From Microbulbifer variabilis ATCC 700307 (GTDB lineage: Bacteria > Pseudomonadota > Gammaproteobacteria > Pseudomonadales > Cellvibrionaceae), in NCBI RefSeq assembly GCF_000380565.1, contig NZ_AQYJ01000027.1, forward strand, positions 489,826-553,825: a stretch of DNA of 64,000 nt, in the 5' to 3' direction. The translations under genes and the position numbers were made by a program. A model generated the notes under the pieces. That model saw only the letters and a program-made list of their open reading frames with translations, searched no databases and had not been told where the DNA came from. The stretch's first letter is position 1; every line of letters begins with the position of its first letter. Positions 27,710-35,707 of this stretch are shown here, piece by piece.

Positions 27710-28464
27710 TGTTATTACACTTAAATCAAAACAGTAAAGCTGTGAATTGTAATGGGCTGTTGGGGCTGTGAGTAGGTTTATATTTTAAATTCTAAAGTGA
27801 GTGAATGGCTGCAAGAAAACGTCAATATTGCCTTTATTTTTTTTATTCATTAACAGGAATTTAATCGGAGCTTATTTTGTAAGCTGCCAGGCAGCTCTGG
27901 ATTTAATTTACCTAAAATAGGCTGCCAACTTGATGTGAGTTAGGAATATCGTTACCCCTACGTTGTGGCGATTGATTAGTAAAAGAAATCAGCAATAAAT
28001 AGCTGGCATCAAATTGTTAATTAATATTTGTCCTAATTACGGCAAGGGCGAGCTCCTCGGCTCCCGTGAAGGAATTACTCAATAGGTTTTTCCTATCGGA
28101 ATAGGACACTTGCACAGTCTTTCACGGCTACCTGCCCAATTTCTCGTCCAGAGTTGCATAGCTTTCGGGGTATGTTCTGCTGAATGCAGGTAGCAAGGTA
28201 AGGTGGTGAACGAACTCATTCCGTTCAGCCACCCTGCGTTTCAGCCGCGCCTTGATTGTGACCGCTCCGTAAGCCAGAGGCATCATGGAGTTATTCAGAG
28301 GCTTCCTATAGCACCTAAGCACTCCAGCTATGACTCAATGTCTCCGCCTGCTTTAAGCACAGCCGGAAGGCTTGCGGAGTAGCAAAGAGTCAACGTGATT
28401 TTGCGTTGACACAATGTTGACACTTTGGGAGGAATTTACCGCCAAAACCTTGAGGGCGGTAGAA
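27710..28464. other. Long intergenic stretch with folded DNA/RNA element
   Basis: These 755 bases hold no convincing gene. The first about 350 are A+T-rich and plain. From about 28065 onward inverted repeats are dense: ATAGG-TTTTT-CCTAT-CGGA-ATAGG (28082-28105, two competing hairpins), GGTGGTGAACG / CGTTCAGCCACC (28202-28233), a branched structure at 28331-28392, and GTCAACG / CGTTGAC (28389-28410). The branched part has outer stem TGACTC/GAGTCA, stem CTCCGC/GCGGAG, and two inner hairpins, one closed by a GGAA tetraloop. It could be a non-coding RNA or the remnant of a mobile element beside tRNA-Phe. Confidence 0.5.
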
Positions 28465-28465
28465 T

Positions 28466-28503
28466 TAAAAAACCCGCGAAAGCGAGTGCCTGCGCGGGTT
28501 TAA
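28466..28503 (-). terminator. Intrinsic terminator of tRNA-Phe
   Basis: On the minus strand, AACCCGCG ... CGCGGGTT forms an 8-bp stem followed by TTTT directly after the tRNA 3' end. The loop is 14 bases. Strong G/C stem and T run make this a good terminator. Confidence 0.85.
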
Positions 28504-28506
28504 ATA

Positions 28507-28582
28507 TGGTGCCCGGAGGCGGAATCGAACCACCGACACGGGGATTTTCAATCCCCTGCTCTACCGACTGAGCTATCCGGGC
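28507..28582 (-). tRNA. tRNA-Phe (anticodon GAA)
   Basis: A 76-base cloverleaf with encoded CCA, read on the minus strand. The acceptor stem is GCCCGGA / TCCGGGC, the D arm is GCTCAGTCGGTAGAGC, the anticodon loop is ATTGAAAAT with GAA, and the T arm contains GGTTCGATTCC. A promoter lies about 43 bases upstream and a terminator directly downstream, so it is transcribed alone. Confidence 0.97.
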
Positions 28583-28624
28583 TTTTGCGATCTTGCTGGG
28601 CTTCCCCTGCGTCGCGAGGCGCGT

Positions 28625-28653
28625 ATTAAAGCCCTTCCCTGAGGCAGAGTCAA
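28625..28653 (-). promoter_or_regulatory. Promoter of tRNA-Phe
   Basis: On the minus strand TTGACT (-35), a 17-base spacer and TTTAAT (-10) are followed by ACGCGCC, a G/C-rich discriminator typical of stringently controlled stable-RNA promoters. Transcription should begin about 35 bases before the mature tRNA. Confidence 0.75.
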
Positions 28654-28708
28654 CCCCTTGATTGTAAAAAGTTTTTCTTCTTTGCCGGGGGCTGTTTACA
28701 GGGCCTTG

Positions 28709-28984
28709 TTACTGCTGTTCTGGGGGTACGTAACCATCGGCTGCGTCGTATTCTTCACCGCTCAGGAACTTCATCATCTGCTCGCTCAAATAGGCGCGGC
28801 TGGAAGGTTCCATCATGTTGAGGTGCTTCTCGTTAATCAGCATGGTCTGGTGTGACATCCACTCCTTCCAGGCTTTTTTGGAAACGTGTTCGAAGATATC
28901 CACGCCTTTGGGGCCAGGAAAAGGCGGTGCGTCCAGGCCTTCCAATTCCTCTTGGTACTTGCGGCAGAATACGGTTCTGGACAT
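28709..28984 (-). CDS. yggX: Fe(II)-trafficking / oxidative damage protection protein YggX
   Basis: This 91-residue cytosolic protein protects Fe-S clusters from oxidation and is linked to iron handling. It starts with the conserved [17 protein letters not shown], including the single Cys7, followed by PPFPGPKG and [22 protein letters not shown]. Length is exactly that of the family. It lies 16 bases downstream of mutY on the same strand, the arrangement common in gammaproteobacteria; MutY itself carries a 4Fe-4S cluster. Confidence 0.96.
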   Translation of the reverse strand: MSRTVFCRKYQEELEGLDAPPFPGPKGVDIFEHVSKKAWKEWMSHQTMLINEKHLNMMEPSSRAYLSEQMMKFLSGEEYDAADGYVPPEQQ

Positions 28985-29000
28985 GGACTCCTCCTGGTTT

Positions 29001-30086
29001 TTAGTCGGCCGTCGTTGGGGCGAGCAGCGGCGCCTGCAGCGCCAGTAATTGTTTTGCCAGCTTTACGATCGGGGCGGGTAGCCCCAGTTCCTGAGCCGCG
29101 CGGGCGCGGTTTAGACGCCGCAGTTTATACCAGCCAGCGCTGTTCTCCGCTACCTGTGTGGTGACTTTGTCGAGCTGTACCCATACAGGGGAAATATCCA
29201 GATGAAAGTGGGTAAAGGTATGGCGCAGTACCGGCAGCGCTTGTATTTCACTGGCGCGCCAGCGCTGTTGCCTGAGCCAAGTCTTAGGGTCTTCTGCCTG
29301 GGGTGGGCACCAGAGGCCGCCCCAAATTCCAGTAGCGGGGCGCTGCTCTAGATAAAGTTTGCCCTCGTATTCCATCAGCAGCATGGTGGCGCTGCGTACC
29401 GGTTTTTCCTTACGCGGTTTTTTACCGGGGTAATCCTGGGGGTTGCCCTGGGCGTGGGCCACGCAGGATTTTTTTAGTGGGCAGTCGCTACAGCTGGGCT
29501 TGGAACGGGTGCACAGGGTAGCACCCAGGTCCATCATGACCTGGGTGTAGTCGTTGACACGCTTATTCGGGGTATAAATCTCGGCCAGTTCCCACAGCTT
29601 GTTGGCTACCGCAGTCTGTCCCGGCCAGCCTGCCACGGCGTGAAAGCGGGCCAGTACCCGTTTTACGTTGCCATCCAGGATCGGTGCCCTGAGCCCCATG
29701 CTGATACTGGCGATAGCGCCGGCAGTGGAGCGGCCGATACCGCTCAGCTCGATGAGTGCTTCTACATCCTGTGGAAATTCCCCGTCGTACTCTTGCAAAA
29801 CTGTCTGCGCACATTTGTGCAAGTTGCGCGCGCGGGCGTAGTAACCGAGGCCGCTCCAGTGGGCCAGCACCTTATCCAGAGGCGTAACGGCGAGACTTTC
29901 CAGGGTGGGGAAGCTCCGCATAAAGCGCTCGAAATAGGGGACTACAGCGCTTACCTGGGTTTGTTGCAGCATGATCTCGGAAACCCATACGCGGTAGGGG
30001 TTGATATCCTGCTGCCAGGGCAGGTCCTTGCGTCCGTGTTTATCGAACCACTTGAGAACGGCATTTTGGAACTGCTTTGGAGTCAT
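29001..30086 (-). CDS. mutY: A/G-specific adenine DNA glycosylase MutY
   Basis: Removes A mispaired with 8-oxoguanine or G. The start [14 protein letters not shown] gives 361 residues, the family's normal length; the frame extends 17 codons upstream into a repeated sequence. Visible marks are catalytic Glu in [12 protein letters not shown], helix-hairpin-helix [12 protein letters not shown], catalytic Asp in [12 protein letters not shown], and a 4Fe-4S loop with spacing C-x6-C-x2-C-x5-C. The C-terminal NUDIX-like domain recognises 8-oxoG. It precedes yggX. The upstream neighbour asmA is displaced by a duplicated segment and one extra gene. Confidence 0.96.
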   Translation of the reverse strand: MTPKQFQNAVLKWFDKHGRKDLPWQQDINPYRVWVSEIMLQQTQVSAVVPYFERFMRSFPTLESLAVTPLDKVLAHWSGLGYYARARNLHKCAQTVLQEYDGEFPQDVEALIELSGIGRSTAGAIASISMGLRAPILDGNVKRVLARFHAVAGWPGQTAVANKLWELAEIYTPNKRVNDYTQVMMDLGATLCTRSKPSCSDCPLKKSCVAHAQGNPQDYPGKKPRKEKPVRSATMLLMEYEGKLYLEQRPATGIWGGLWCPPQAEDPKTWLRQQRWRASEIQALPVLRHTFTHFHLDISPVWVQLDKVTTQVAENSAGWYKLRRLNRARAAQELGLPAPIVKLAKQLLALQAPLLAPTTAD

Positions 30087-30110
30087 GAAGGTACTGCGAG
30101 GTTGCTGGCG

Positions 30111-30385
30111 TGGGATATTGGGGCCGGAGTTGCGCACCGGGCGGGGCCCGGTGCGGCTATGATCAACGGCCGAAGAGATTTTTCAATTTTTCTTTCAGTT
30201 CGTCGACCTTTTCTTCCATCTTATTGCCATATTTTTCCTGGCTCTGTATTTCAGCTCCTCGCGTATCAGGTTGTCCAGGTGGCGGATGTCGAGTATGGAT
30301 GAGCCAGGGATCACACTATCGAAGTCGCCCATGCAGCGGAAGGGCAGTGGGCGGTTGCCTCGGCACTAGTTCTTCACGATGCAGT
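30111..30385. repeat. Direct repeat copy A (duplicate of asmA 3' end)
   Basis: About 275 bases are clearly homologous to 31104-31378, with roughly 80-90 percent identity by eye and long identical runs near the asmA stop. The repeat includes the asmA terminal codons, the stop and a perfect 10-bp hairpin (CGCACCGGGC / GCCCGGTGCG). The offset between copies is 993-994 bases. The copies bracket one gene. Confidence 0.88.
30163..30385 (-). pseudogene. Truncated asmA 3' fragment
   Basis: The minus strand encodes a decayed AsmA C-terminus, recognisable as NRPLPFRCMGDFD, HLDNLIREELKYRA and the final EKLKNLFGR. It has an in-frame TAG near 30367, where the intact gene has another codon, and a missing A in an A run near 30226 shifts the frame of the last codons relative to the intact copy. 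It has no start of its own and is not expected to give a product. Confidence 0.82.
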
Positions 30386-30387
30386 CA

Positions 30388-30915
30388 TCAGACCTGAATG
30401 CCCTCTTCCACCACATAGAAATAGGCCACAAAACGATAATTGGTGGCAGCCAGGCCGTAGTTATGGTTTGCCGTTTCCAGCTGCTCGGGCAGAACCACAA
30501 AATTGGGGCCGTAGTTTCTCACCCCATGAGGACCTGGTTTGTGAGTCCAGGTACCGGTTTTCGGGTCCCGCCGGTACCAGTGGTGATCGGTTGCGGACTT
30601 ATACAGGGCAACGCAGTAGCAACCCTCTGAAAAAGGCGGTGGCTTGTTTGCTGGGGCATTGGCCACATAGGCCATACCATCGCGCTTGGCTCCCTCAATC
30701 AGGCTGGCATCTTCCAAAGTTGCGACATAGCCGGCGTTGGAGCCGGGATTGGGCTTGCCCGAGTTTGGGGCCTCGCAGTTCGCAGCCCAGGCGTAGCAGT
30801 TAACGCGGTCATTACCCCACTCTACCTCATCAGGCTTGTGGTGCTTGGTAGCAGTGGCCAGCCTCGCGATTACCTGCTTGGAGTTATTGTCTTTCTCTCG
30901 GACCATTATTGGCAT
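30388..30915 (-). CDS. Unknown protein with conserved-looking Cys and His motifs
   Basis: This 175-residue soluble protein has no signal peptide or membrane segment. It contains NCYAWAANCEAPNSGKPNPG in the N-terminal third and, in the C-terminal half, a His/Trp/Arg block DHHWYRRDPKTGTWTHKPGP. A single Cys before an alpha-helix and a later His are reminiscent of papain/NlpC-like cysteine peptidases or amidases; I recall similar HWYRxD...HKPG proteins of unknown role, but cannot name a family. It lies between the two copies of the asmA tail and starts 188 bases before copy B. It looks like an acquired gene. The Met at residue 4 is an alternative start. Confidence 0.7.
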   Translation of the reverse strand: MPIMVREKDNNSKQVIARLATATKHHKPDEVEWGNDRVNCYAWAANCEAPNSGKPNPGSNAGYVATLEDASLIEGAKRDGMAYVANAPANKPPPFSEGCYCVALYKSATDHHWYRRDPKTGTWTHKPGPHGVRNYGPNFVVLPEQLETANHNYGLAATNYRFVAYFYVVEEGIQV

Positions 30916-31103
30916 TTTGTTATTCCCTTTATCTGACCAATTGATTTCGCTGAGATCGGGCTGATATTGGGAAAAGAATGTGTAAACAGTAGGGAAGTTG
31001 AGGTGTGGTAGGAAAAAAATCTAAGCAGCCTGCAACAATGCTGCCCTCTGAGCGGAATCTTGAAACTAATTTGGAGTTGGAGGTAGTGAGAGCTTGAGTG
31101 GAG

Positions 31104-31378
31104 TGGGATAGTGGGACCGGAGTTGCGCACCGGGCGAGGCCCGGTGCGGCTCTGATCAACGACCGAAGAGATTTTTCAATTTTTCTTTCAGCTCATCGAC
31201 TTTTTCTTCTACCTTATCGCCATATTTTTTCTTGGCTTTGTATTTCAGTTCCTCACGTACCAGGTCGTCGAGGCGGCGACTGTCGGGTTTACAAGTGCCT
31301 GGACCTACATCATCGAAGTCGTCTTTGCAGCGTAAAGGCAACGGGCGGTTCCGCCAGCGCTTGTTCTTCACTGTACAG
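31104..31378. repeat. Direct repeat copy B (asmA 3' end, functional copy)
   Basis: This is the intact version of the sequence repeated at 30111-30385: the last about 220 bases of asmA, its stop, and a perfect 10-bp G/C hairpin at 31126-31148 that follows the stop. The hairpin has no T run on the minus strand. Confidence 0.88.
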
Positions 31379-33306
31379 CCGTCGGCGGAGGTGCTTTCGC
31401 CGACCAGGGCGAGGCCGAGGGCGAAGTCGAAGTCCTGTTTTTGTAAATCTATCTCGCCATCACCTGTCATGGCGATATTCTCGATTCCTGCAAGGATTTC
31501 GGTCACCTTCACTTCATCGCCTTTCACGGCAATAGTAGCGCGCACATCCTGCAGGCCAGTCTGTGCTGGCCAGTCTCTGTCTGGCAGAGGCGTGTTTTCC
31601 GCATAACTAAATAGCTGGCACATACTCTTTTCAAGGTTGAATGGGGCTATGGAGAGCTCCTTGCTGGAAATATTAACGGCTGCGACCAGGTTTTTTTGCA
31701 GATCTTCGGAGGTTTTTCCTTTAGTGCGACCATCCCAATTGACACTGGCTTCACCGGCTACCTGCACTTTCTCACTGGGGAACAGCGCTTTCTGTACCTT
31801 GCCGATATCCACATTGCTGAGGCCGCCACGTACCTGGCCTTCAGCCGTTTGGGCACGGGCGTTGAACTGCCCATTGCTATTGAGCTGTCCACCATAGATG
31901 TCTGCGCTGAGTTTTTGCAGTTGGTAGAGGCCGTTATCCACGGTGAGTTGTATTTCCGGACTGTCCAGTTGCAGGTCTGCTGCCAGTAGCTGGTCCAGGG
32001 TCACATTGATATTGGCATTAAAGCCGCGCAGTGCGCTGAGAGGCAGGGGCTCTGCAGGTACCGGCTGGGCTGATAACTGCTGTTCAGTAGTTGTGGGCTT
32101 CTCCGCCTGCAGCGGTTTTGCTGTTTCAGGTGCGGTTTGAGTGTGTGCAGTCTGTTCGTCTTGAGCCGTTACTTCGGAGGAGGGGACGGTTTCCCCCTGC
32201 TTTTCTTCCTTTTCTTTGGAGGGAGGCAGGTAGCTATCCAAATTGAAAGCGCCGCCGCGCAGGCTCAGATCCAGCCCAGGCATCTCCGCGTTGCGCAGCT
32301 GGGCATTGCCGCTGAAGGTCGTGTTGTCGAGCTGCAGTTGCAGTGGGGTCAGATCGAGTTTCTGCTCAGTGCCTTCGAGGCTGGCTTCAATATTCAACTT
32401 CTGTAATACAGCGCTATCGCGAGTAATCACTTCGGTGCCGGTCAGCTCAAGCCAGGGGCGCAGGGGGTCGGCACTGGCATTTAGATTCATCTGTATGCGC
32501 CAGGGCTGGTTGTTGTTGTCACGACGTACGTAACCGCGCAAGTGAATCGTGGCTTTGGCACTGTTATCGGCAGTAAAGGTCAGCTGCAGGGGTTGTAGGC
32601 GCAGGCCGTTGAGGCCTTCATCCAGGGCCAGGGTGCTGTCTAATGTCAGATTGAGGGGGTGACGCAGGTCACTGCCGCTTATGCTGGCATCGGCACGCAG
32701 TTGCCCAGGTTCGCCGCCTGGCACCAGGTTGTCGGCTATCACGCGCAGGTCTTCGACCTTGTAGGCTTTTCCGGTGCGGGCGTCACTGTAAGATACCAGG
32801 CCATTTTCAATACGCAGCTTGTCCAGGCTAAGCTGCACTTGTTGCTCGGCGGGCTCTTCTGTCTCCCTGGGGATTTCCAGTTTGGGAGGTTGCTTGCTCT
32901 GAGCCTCCAGGGCTTCACTGATCAGCTCCCAGTTACCGCGCCCTTCCTTGTCAACGCTGAGTTCAATCTGTGGCGCCAGCAGTACGATCTCCTGAGCCTG
33001 CACGCGGCGCTGTAGCAGTGGCCTGAGGGCGACACCTATGGCGATTTTATCGGCGCGCACCAGGGTTTCTTTGGGCAGCTGTAGCGGTGCCAGTGCCACA
33101 TCGCGCAGCTGCAGGCCAACCTGTGGCCATAACTGCCAGCCGATATCACCTTCCAATTGCAGGGAGATCCCCTGCTTGGCGGCGAGCTTTTCCAGCTGTG
33201 GTTTGTACTGGTTTACGTCGAGGCCGGCCAGCAGCCAGGCGACAGCACCGGCGAGCAGCAGGAAAACGACCAATAGAGCGATAAAAGTGCGCTTGATCCA
33301 GGCCAT
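31156..33306 (-). CDS. asmA: AsmA-family envelope protein
   Basis: AsmA-like proteins sit in the inner membrane with a large periplasmic part and are linked to outer-membrane lipid transport and assembly. The 716 residues begin with one membrane anchor (FIALLVVFLLLAGAVAWLLAGL), then YKPQLEKLAAKQGISLQLEGDIGW, typical of the N-terminal chorein-like region. A low-complexity Glu/Gln/Thr linker lies near residues 375-420, and the C-terminal AsmA domain contains NGQFNARAQTAEGQVRGGLSNVDI. The tail is highly charged and Lys-rich. In related bacteria asmA directly precedes mutY; here a duplicated tail and one gene separate them. Confidence 0.93.
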   Translation of the reverse strand: MAWIKRTFIALLVVFLLLAGAVAWLLAGLDVNQYKPQLEKLAAKQGISLQLEGDIGWQLWPQVGLQLRDVALAPLQLPKETLVRADKIAIGVALRPLLQRRVQAQEIVLLAPQIELSVDKEGRGNWELISEALEAQSKQPPKLEIPRETEEPAEQQVQLSLDKLRIENGLVSYSDARTGKAYKVEDLRVIADNLVPGGEPGQLRADASISGSDLRHPLNLTLDSTLALDEGLNGLRLQPLQLTFTADNSAKATIHLRGYVRRDNNNQPWRIQMNLNASADPLRPWLELTGTEVITRDSAVLQKLNIEASLEGTEQKLDLTPLQLQLDNTTFSGNAQLRNAEMPGLDLSLRGGAFNLDSYLPPSKEKEEKQGETVPSSEVTAQDEQTAHTQTAPETAKPLQAEKPTTTEQQLSAQPVPAEPLPLSALRGFNANINVTLDQLLAADLQLDSPEIQLTVDNGLYQLQKLSADIYGGQLNSNGQFNARAQTAEGQVRGGLSNVDIGKVQKALFPSEKVQVAGEASVNWDGRTKGKTSEDLQKNLVAAVNISSKELSIAPFNLEKSMCQLFSYAENTPLPDRDWPAQTGLQDVRATIAVKGDEVKVTEILAGIENIAMTGDGEIDLQKQDFDFALGLALVGESTSADGCTVKNKRWRNRPLPLRCKDDFDDVGPGTCKPDSRRLDDLVREELKYKAKKKYGDKVEEKVDELKEKLKNLFGR

Positions 33307-33383
33307 GGAGTGGATTGTCCCTGTTTATTCCGTAGAAGATTTGTCGTGCAGATACACATCAGACGCCGCGGTGCGACTAGATG

Positions 33384-33422
33384 TTCCCGCACACTTCTAT
33401 AAAGAGGTTATGCGGGAAGTGT
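33384..33422. promoter_or_regulatory. Overlapping alternative stems upstream of asmA
   Basis: TTCCCGCA (33384-33391) pairs with TGCGGGAA (33411-33418), and the overlapping ACACTTC (33391-33397) pairs with GAAGTGT (33416-33422). The two stems are mutually exclusive or would form a pseudoknot. The site lies in the 174-base gap between the TonB receptor and asmA. Confidence 0.4.
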
Positions 33423-33431
33423 AGGAGATGC

Positions 33432-33462
33432 AGCCCCGTGGAGCTGGGCGCGCCGCGGGGCT
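33432..33462 (-). terminator. Hairpin after TonB receptor gene
   Basis: AGCCCCG / CGGGGCT, a 7-bp G/C stem with a long G/C-rich loop, lies 18 bases after the receptor stop on the minus strand. No T run follows, so termination strength is doubtful. Confidence 0.4.
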
Positions 33463-33480
33463 CATTGAAGCAGTTGTGCC

Positions 33481-35625
33481 TTAGAAAATAAACCGTACGC
33501 CCGCTTCGATGCTGCGGCCGGGTGCCGGGGCATAGTCGCGTAGCAGTGAGGTGGAGTTGCGGATTTCCTCGTCCAGCAGGTTGCGTGCACTGGCAAAGAG
33601 CACCGCATTGCTGCCGCCGATATTGAGGTTGTACTCGGCGCTCAGGTCCATGCGGGTATAGCCGTCGGTTTCCTCTTCGTAGGCGCCGGCGCGATCCTGG
33701 TCCGCAGCTTCGACTGTGCGCCACTCCCAACCCCACTGGTCGTAATCGGCACCCAGGGCCACGCCCATCCGAAGCGGTGGCATACGCGGTACATCGGAGC
33801 TTTCACCGATGATCGCATCATCGAAGCTAGCGCGCACCATGTCGCCAAACAGCGTTATATAGTGGCCGCCCTGCAAGGGAAAGGTCACTGAGGCCTCGGC
33901 TCCATAGAAAGTCGCATCGCGGTTGGCATAGGCATAGACCGGCAACTCCTCTTCCTCGCCGCCGGTGTTCTGCGCGTAGATGTAGTCACTGATCTGGTTG
34001 TAGAAAACGCTGGCCTCAATGCGCGCAGCGTGCCAGCCGCTAGCCGCTTCGTTATGGTGGTGATAACCCAACTCCAAGTTGACGCCGCTCTCTTTGTCCA
34101 GCTCGCTGTTGCCTAATAGATAGCGGGATTCCGCCAGGTGCGCGCCATCGGCAAACAGTTCCTCGGCCACGGGTGCACGTTCGGAGTGGGTGGCGCCGAA
34201 GCTGAGATGCTGGTGCTCGGCGAGGAAATACTGCAGCGTGGCGCTGGCGCCGATCAGATTGTAATCGCGGTCGTTGCCAATTTCTGGGTCTATATCCACT
34301 CTCTCCAACCGGGCGCCCAGATCTAAGTGCCAGCTACTCCATTGGCGCTCCTTCATAGTAAAGAAGCCGGCACTGCGGGTATGTGAGGGCTGGATAAAGG
34401 AGTGACTGCCAATTGTGGAAAAGTCTTTTGCGGCAAAGTCTTTGTCGGTCAATTGCAGTCCGTAGGCACCGCGCCAGCCGTTGCCGGCATCGTGGGTTAT
34501 TTCAACACGGCTCTCCCAGGCCTCGTTGGTGAAGCGGGTGCTCGGATTGCCGGCATCCAGCTCCACATGCTCGTAATCGTTGTAGCCGATACGCAGGCTC
34601 AGTTTGTCCCAGTAATCGCCGTCGAAGCGGTGCTCGCCTTTCAGGTCATAGCGGGTTTGTACCAGGTCGATACGTACCGCATCGACCTCACCGGCCTCGG
34701 CGTGCTCCTCGTGGTCGTCGTGGTCGTCGTGGTCTTCACCCGCGTGGTCCTCATCTTCGTGGTGGTGCTCATGAGTGCCCAAGGGGATGCCGTAATTGTT
34801 TTCCAGCCGGTTTACGGAGAAGCCAATAAAGCCGCTGTCGGTGATCCAGGAAACCCCTCCGCTATAGCTGTGGGCGCGGGCATTGGTATTGCCCACGAAG
34901 CCATCGGTGTTGAACTCGTCCTCGTGCTCGCCTTCTTCGCCGGCGTGCTCTTCATGTTCGTCGTGTTCTTCATGCTCATCGTGCTCAACGATGGCCAGGC
35001 CCGGGATTTCGGTATTGTCGTTTTCCCGATAAACCCCGTCTACATACCACGCCAGCTGCCCAGCACCACCGGTGAAACGAAAAACTGAGGCGTCCTGGCC
35101 GTCGGCGGTGTTGTGGCGCAGCTCAACTGCGCCCTCCACTTTCTCTGGCACGGCAGTGGGGATACGTCCGTCGATGATGTTCACCACCCCTCCCACGGCA
35201 CCGCTGCCGTAGCGCAGGGCGGCGGGACCGCGCAGTATTTCGATGCGTTCCGCAAGCAGTGGCTCGATACTGGCGGCGTGATCGGCGCTGGTGTTGGAAG
35301 CGTCGGATACATCCAGGTTATCGCTCAAGATCTTTACACGGTTGGCACTCTGGCCGCGGATAACCGGCAGCCCCACGCCACTGCCGAAGGAGGCATTGGC
35401 TACACCGGGTTGGTCTTGCAAAGTTTGGCCCAGGGTTGCCGCGGCGGATTTGCGCAATGCGTCCCCGGAGAGAATAGAAACCGGAGCTGCCACTGCGTCG
35501 GCGGGCTTATCCAGCGGCGAGACAGTGACATTGACCTCTTCCAGGGTCGAGTTGTTTTCAGCGGCGTAAATAGCGGGCGCGGCCAGGCTGGCAATGGCCA
35601 GGGCCAGAGTATTGAACTTAATCAT
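33481..35625 (-). CDS. TonB-dependent outer-membrane receptor, ZnuD-like metal type
   Basis: A 714-residue receptor that should import a metal across the outer membrane with TonB energy. From the ATG chosen there is a signal peptide (MIKFNTLALAIASLAAPAIYA), a plug domain (PVSILSGDALRKSAAATLG, IRGQSANRVKIL, ERIEILRGPAALRYGSGAVGGVVNI) and a 22-strand-type barrel ending in Phe (EAGVRFIF). Two extracellular-type loops, near residues 214-237 and 285-311, are dense in His, Glu and Asp, as in the zinc receptor ZnuD. It follows a small His/Cys protein gene and is probably cotranscribed. Zinc is the best guess; copper or nickel is possible. Confidence 0.9.
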   Translation of the reverse strand: MIKFNTLALAIASLAAPAIYAAENNSTLEEVNVTVSPLDKPADAVAAPVSILSGDALRKSAAATLGQTLQDQPGVANASFGSGVGLPVIRGQSANRVKILSDNLDVSDASNTSADHAASIEPLLAERIEILRGPAALRYGSGAVGGVVNIIDGRIPTAVPEKVEGAVELRHNTADGQDASVFRFTGGAGQLAWYVDGVYRENDNTEIPGLAIVEHDEHEEHDEHEEHAGEEGEHEDEFNTDGFVGNTNARAHSYSGGVSWITDSGFIGFSVNRLENNYGIPLGTHEHHHEDEDHAGEDHDDHDDHEEHAEAGEVDAVRIDLVQTRYDLKGEHRFDGDYWDKLSLRIGYNDYEHVELDAGNPSTRFTNEAWESRVEITHDAGNGWRGAYGLQLTDKDFAAKDFSTIGSHSFIQPSHTRSAGFFTMKERQWSSWHLDLGARLERVDIDPEIGNDRDYNLIGASATLQYFLAEHQHLSFGATHSERAPVAEELFADGAHLAESRYLLGNSELDKESGVNLELGYHHHNEAASGWHAARIEASVFYNQISDYIYAQNTGGEEEELPVYAYANRDATFYGAEASVTFPLQGGHYITLFGDMVRASFDDAIIGESSDVPRMPPLRMGVALGADYDQWGWEWRTVEAADQDRAGAYEEETDGYTRMDLSAEYNLNIGGSNAVLFASARNLLDEEIRNSTSLLRDYAPAPGRSIEAGVRFIF

Positions 35626-35651
35626 TGGTTTTTTTCCTGTCACAGGCGGAC

Positions 35652-35680
35652 AATGCCATACGCGCTCCAGCGTGGGCATT
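35652..35680. promoter_or_regulatory. Inverted repeat upstream of TonB receptor
   Basis: AATGCC ... GGCATT with an inner ACGC / GCGT pair forms a dyad of 29 bases in the short gap before the receptor start. It may be an attenuation hairpin or an operator. It does not match the Zur or Fur consensus closely. Confidence 0.35.
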
Positions 35681-35707
35681 CACTAAAAAATTATCGGTTC
35701 TTGGGTA

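Noticed and set aside
28128..28322. 64-codon minus-strand open frame near tRNA-Phe
   Set aside because: Arg-rich translation without a recognised family, no ribosome site, and it overlaps strong inverted repeats. A transposase remnant was considered but no motif supports it.
28389..28410. Integron attC-like site
   Set aside because: GTCAACG / CGTTGAC is symmetric but lacks the RYYYAAC and GTTRRRY core boxes in proper spacing, and no integrase is near.
28507..28582. tRNA-Phe as attachment site of an integrated element
   Set aside because: No second copy of the tRNA 3' end and no integrase gene were seen in the window.
34402..35088. Long + strand open frame (228 codons) with Val/Ile-rich translation
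   Set aside because: It lies antisense to the TonB receptor; the hydrophobic composition is the complement of the His/Asp/Glu codons, and it has no start context or family.
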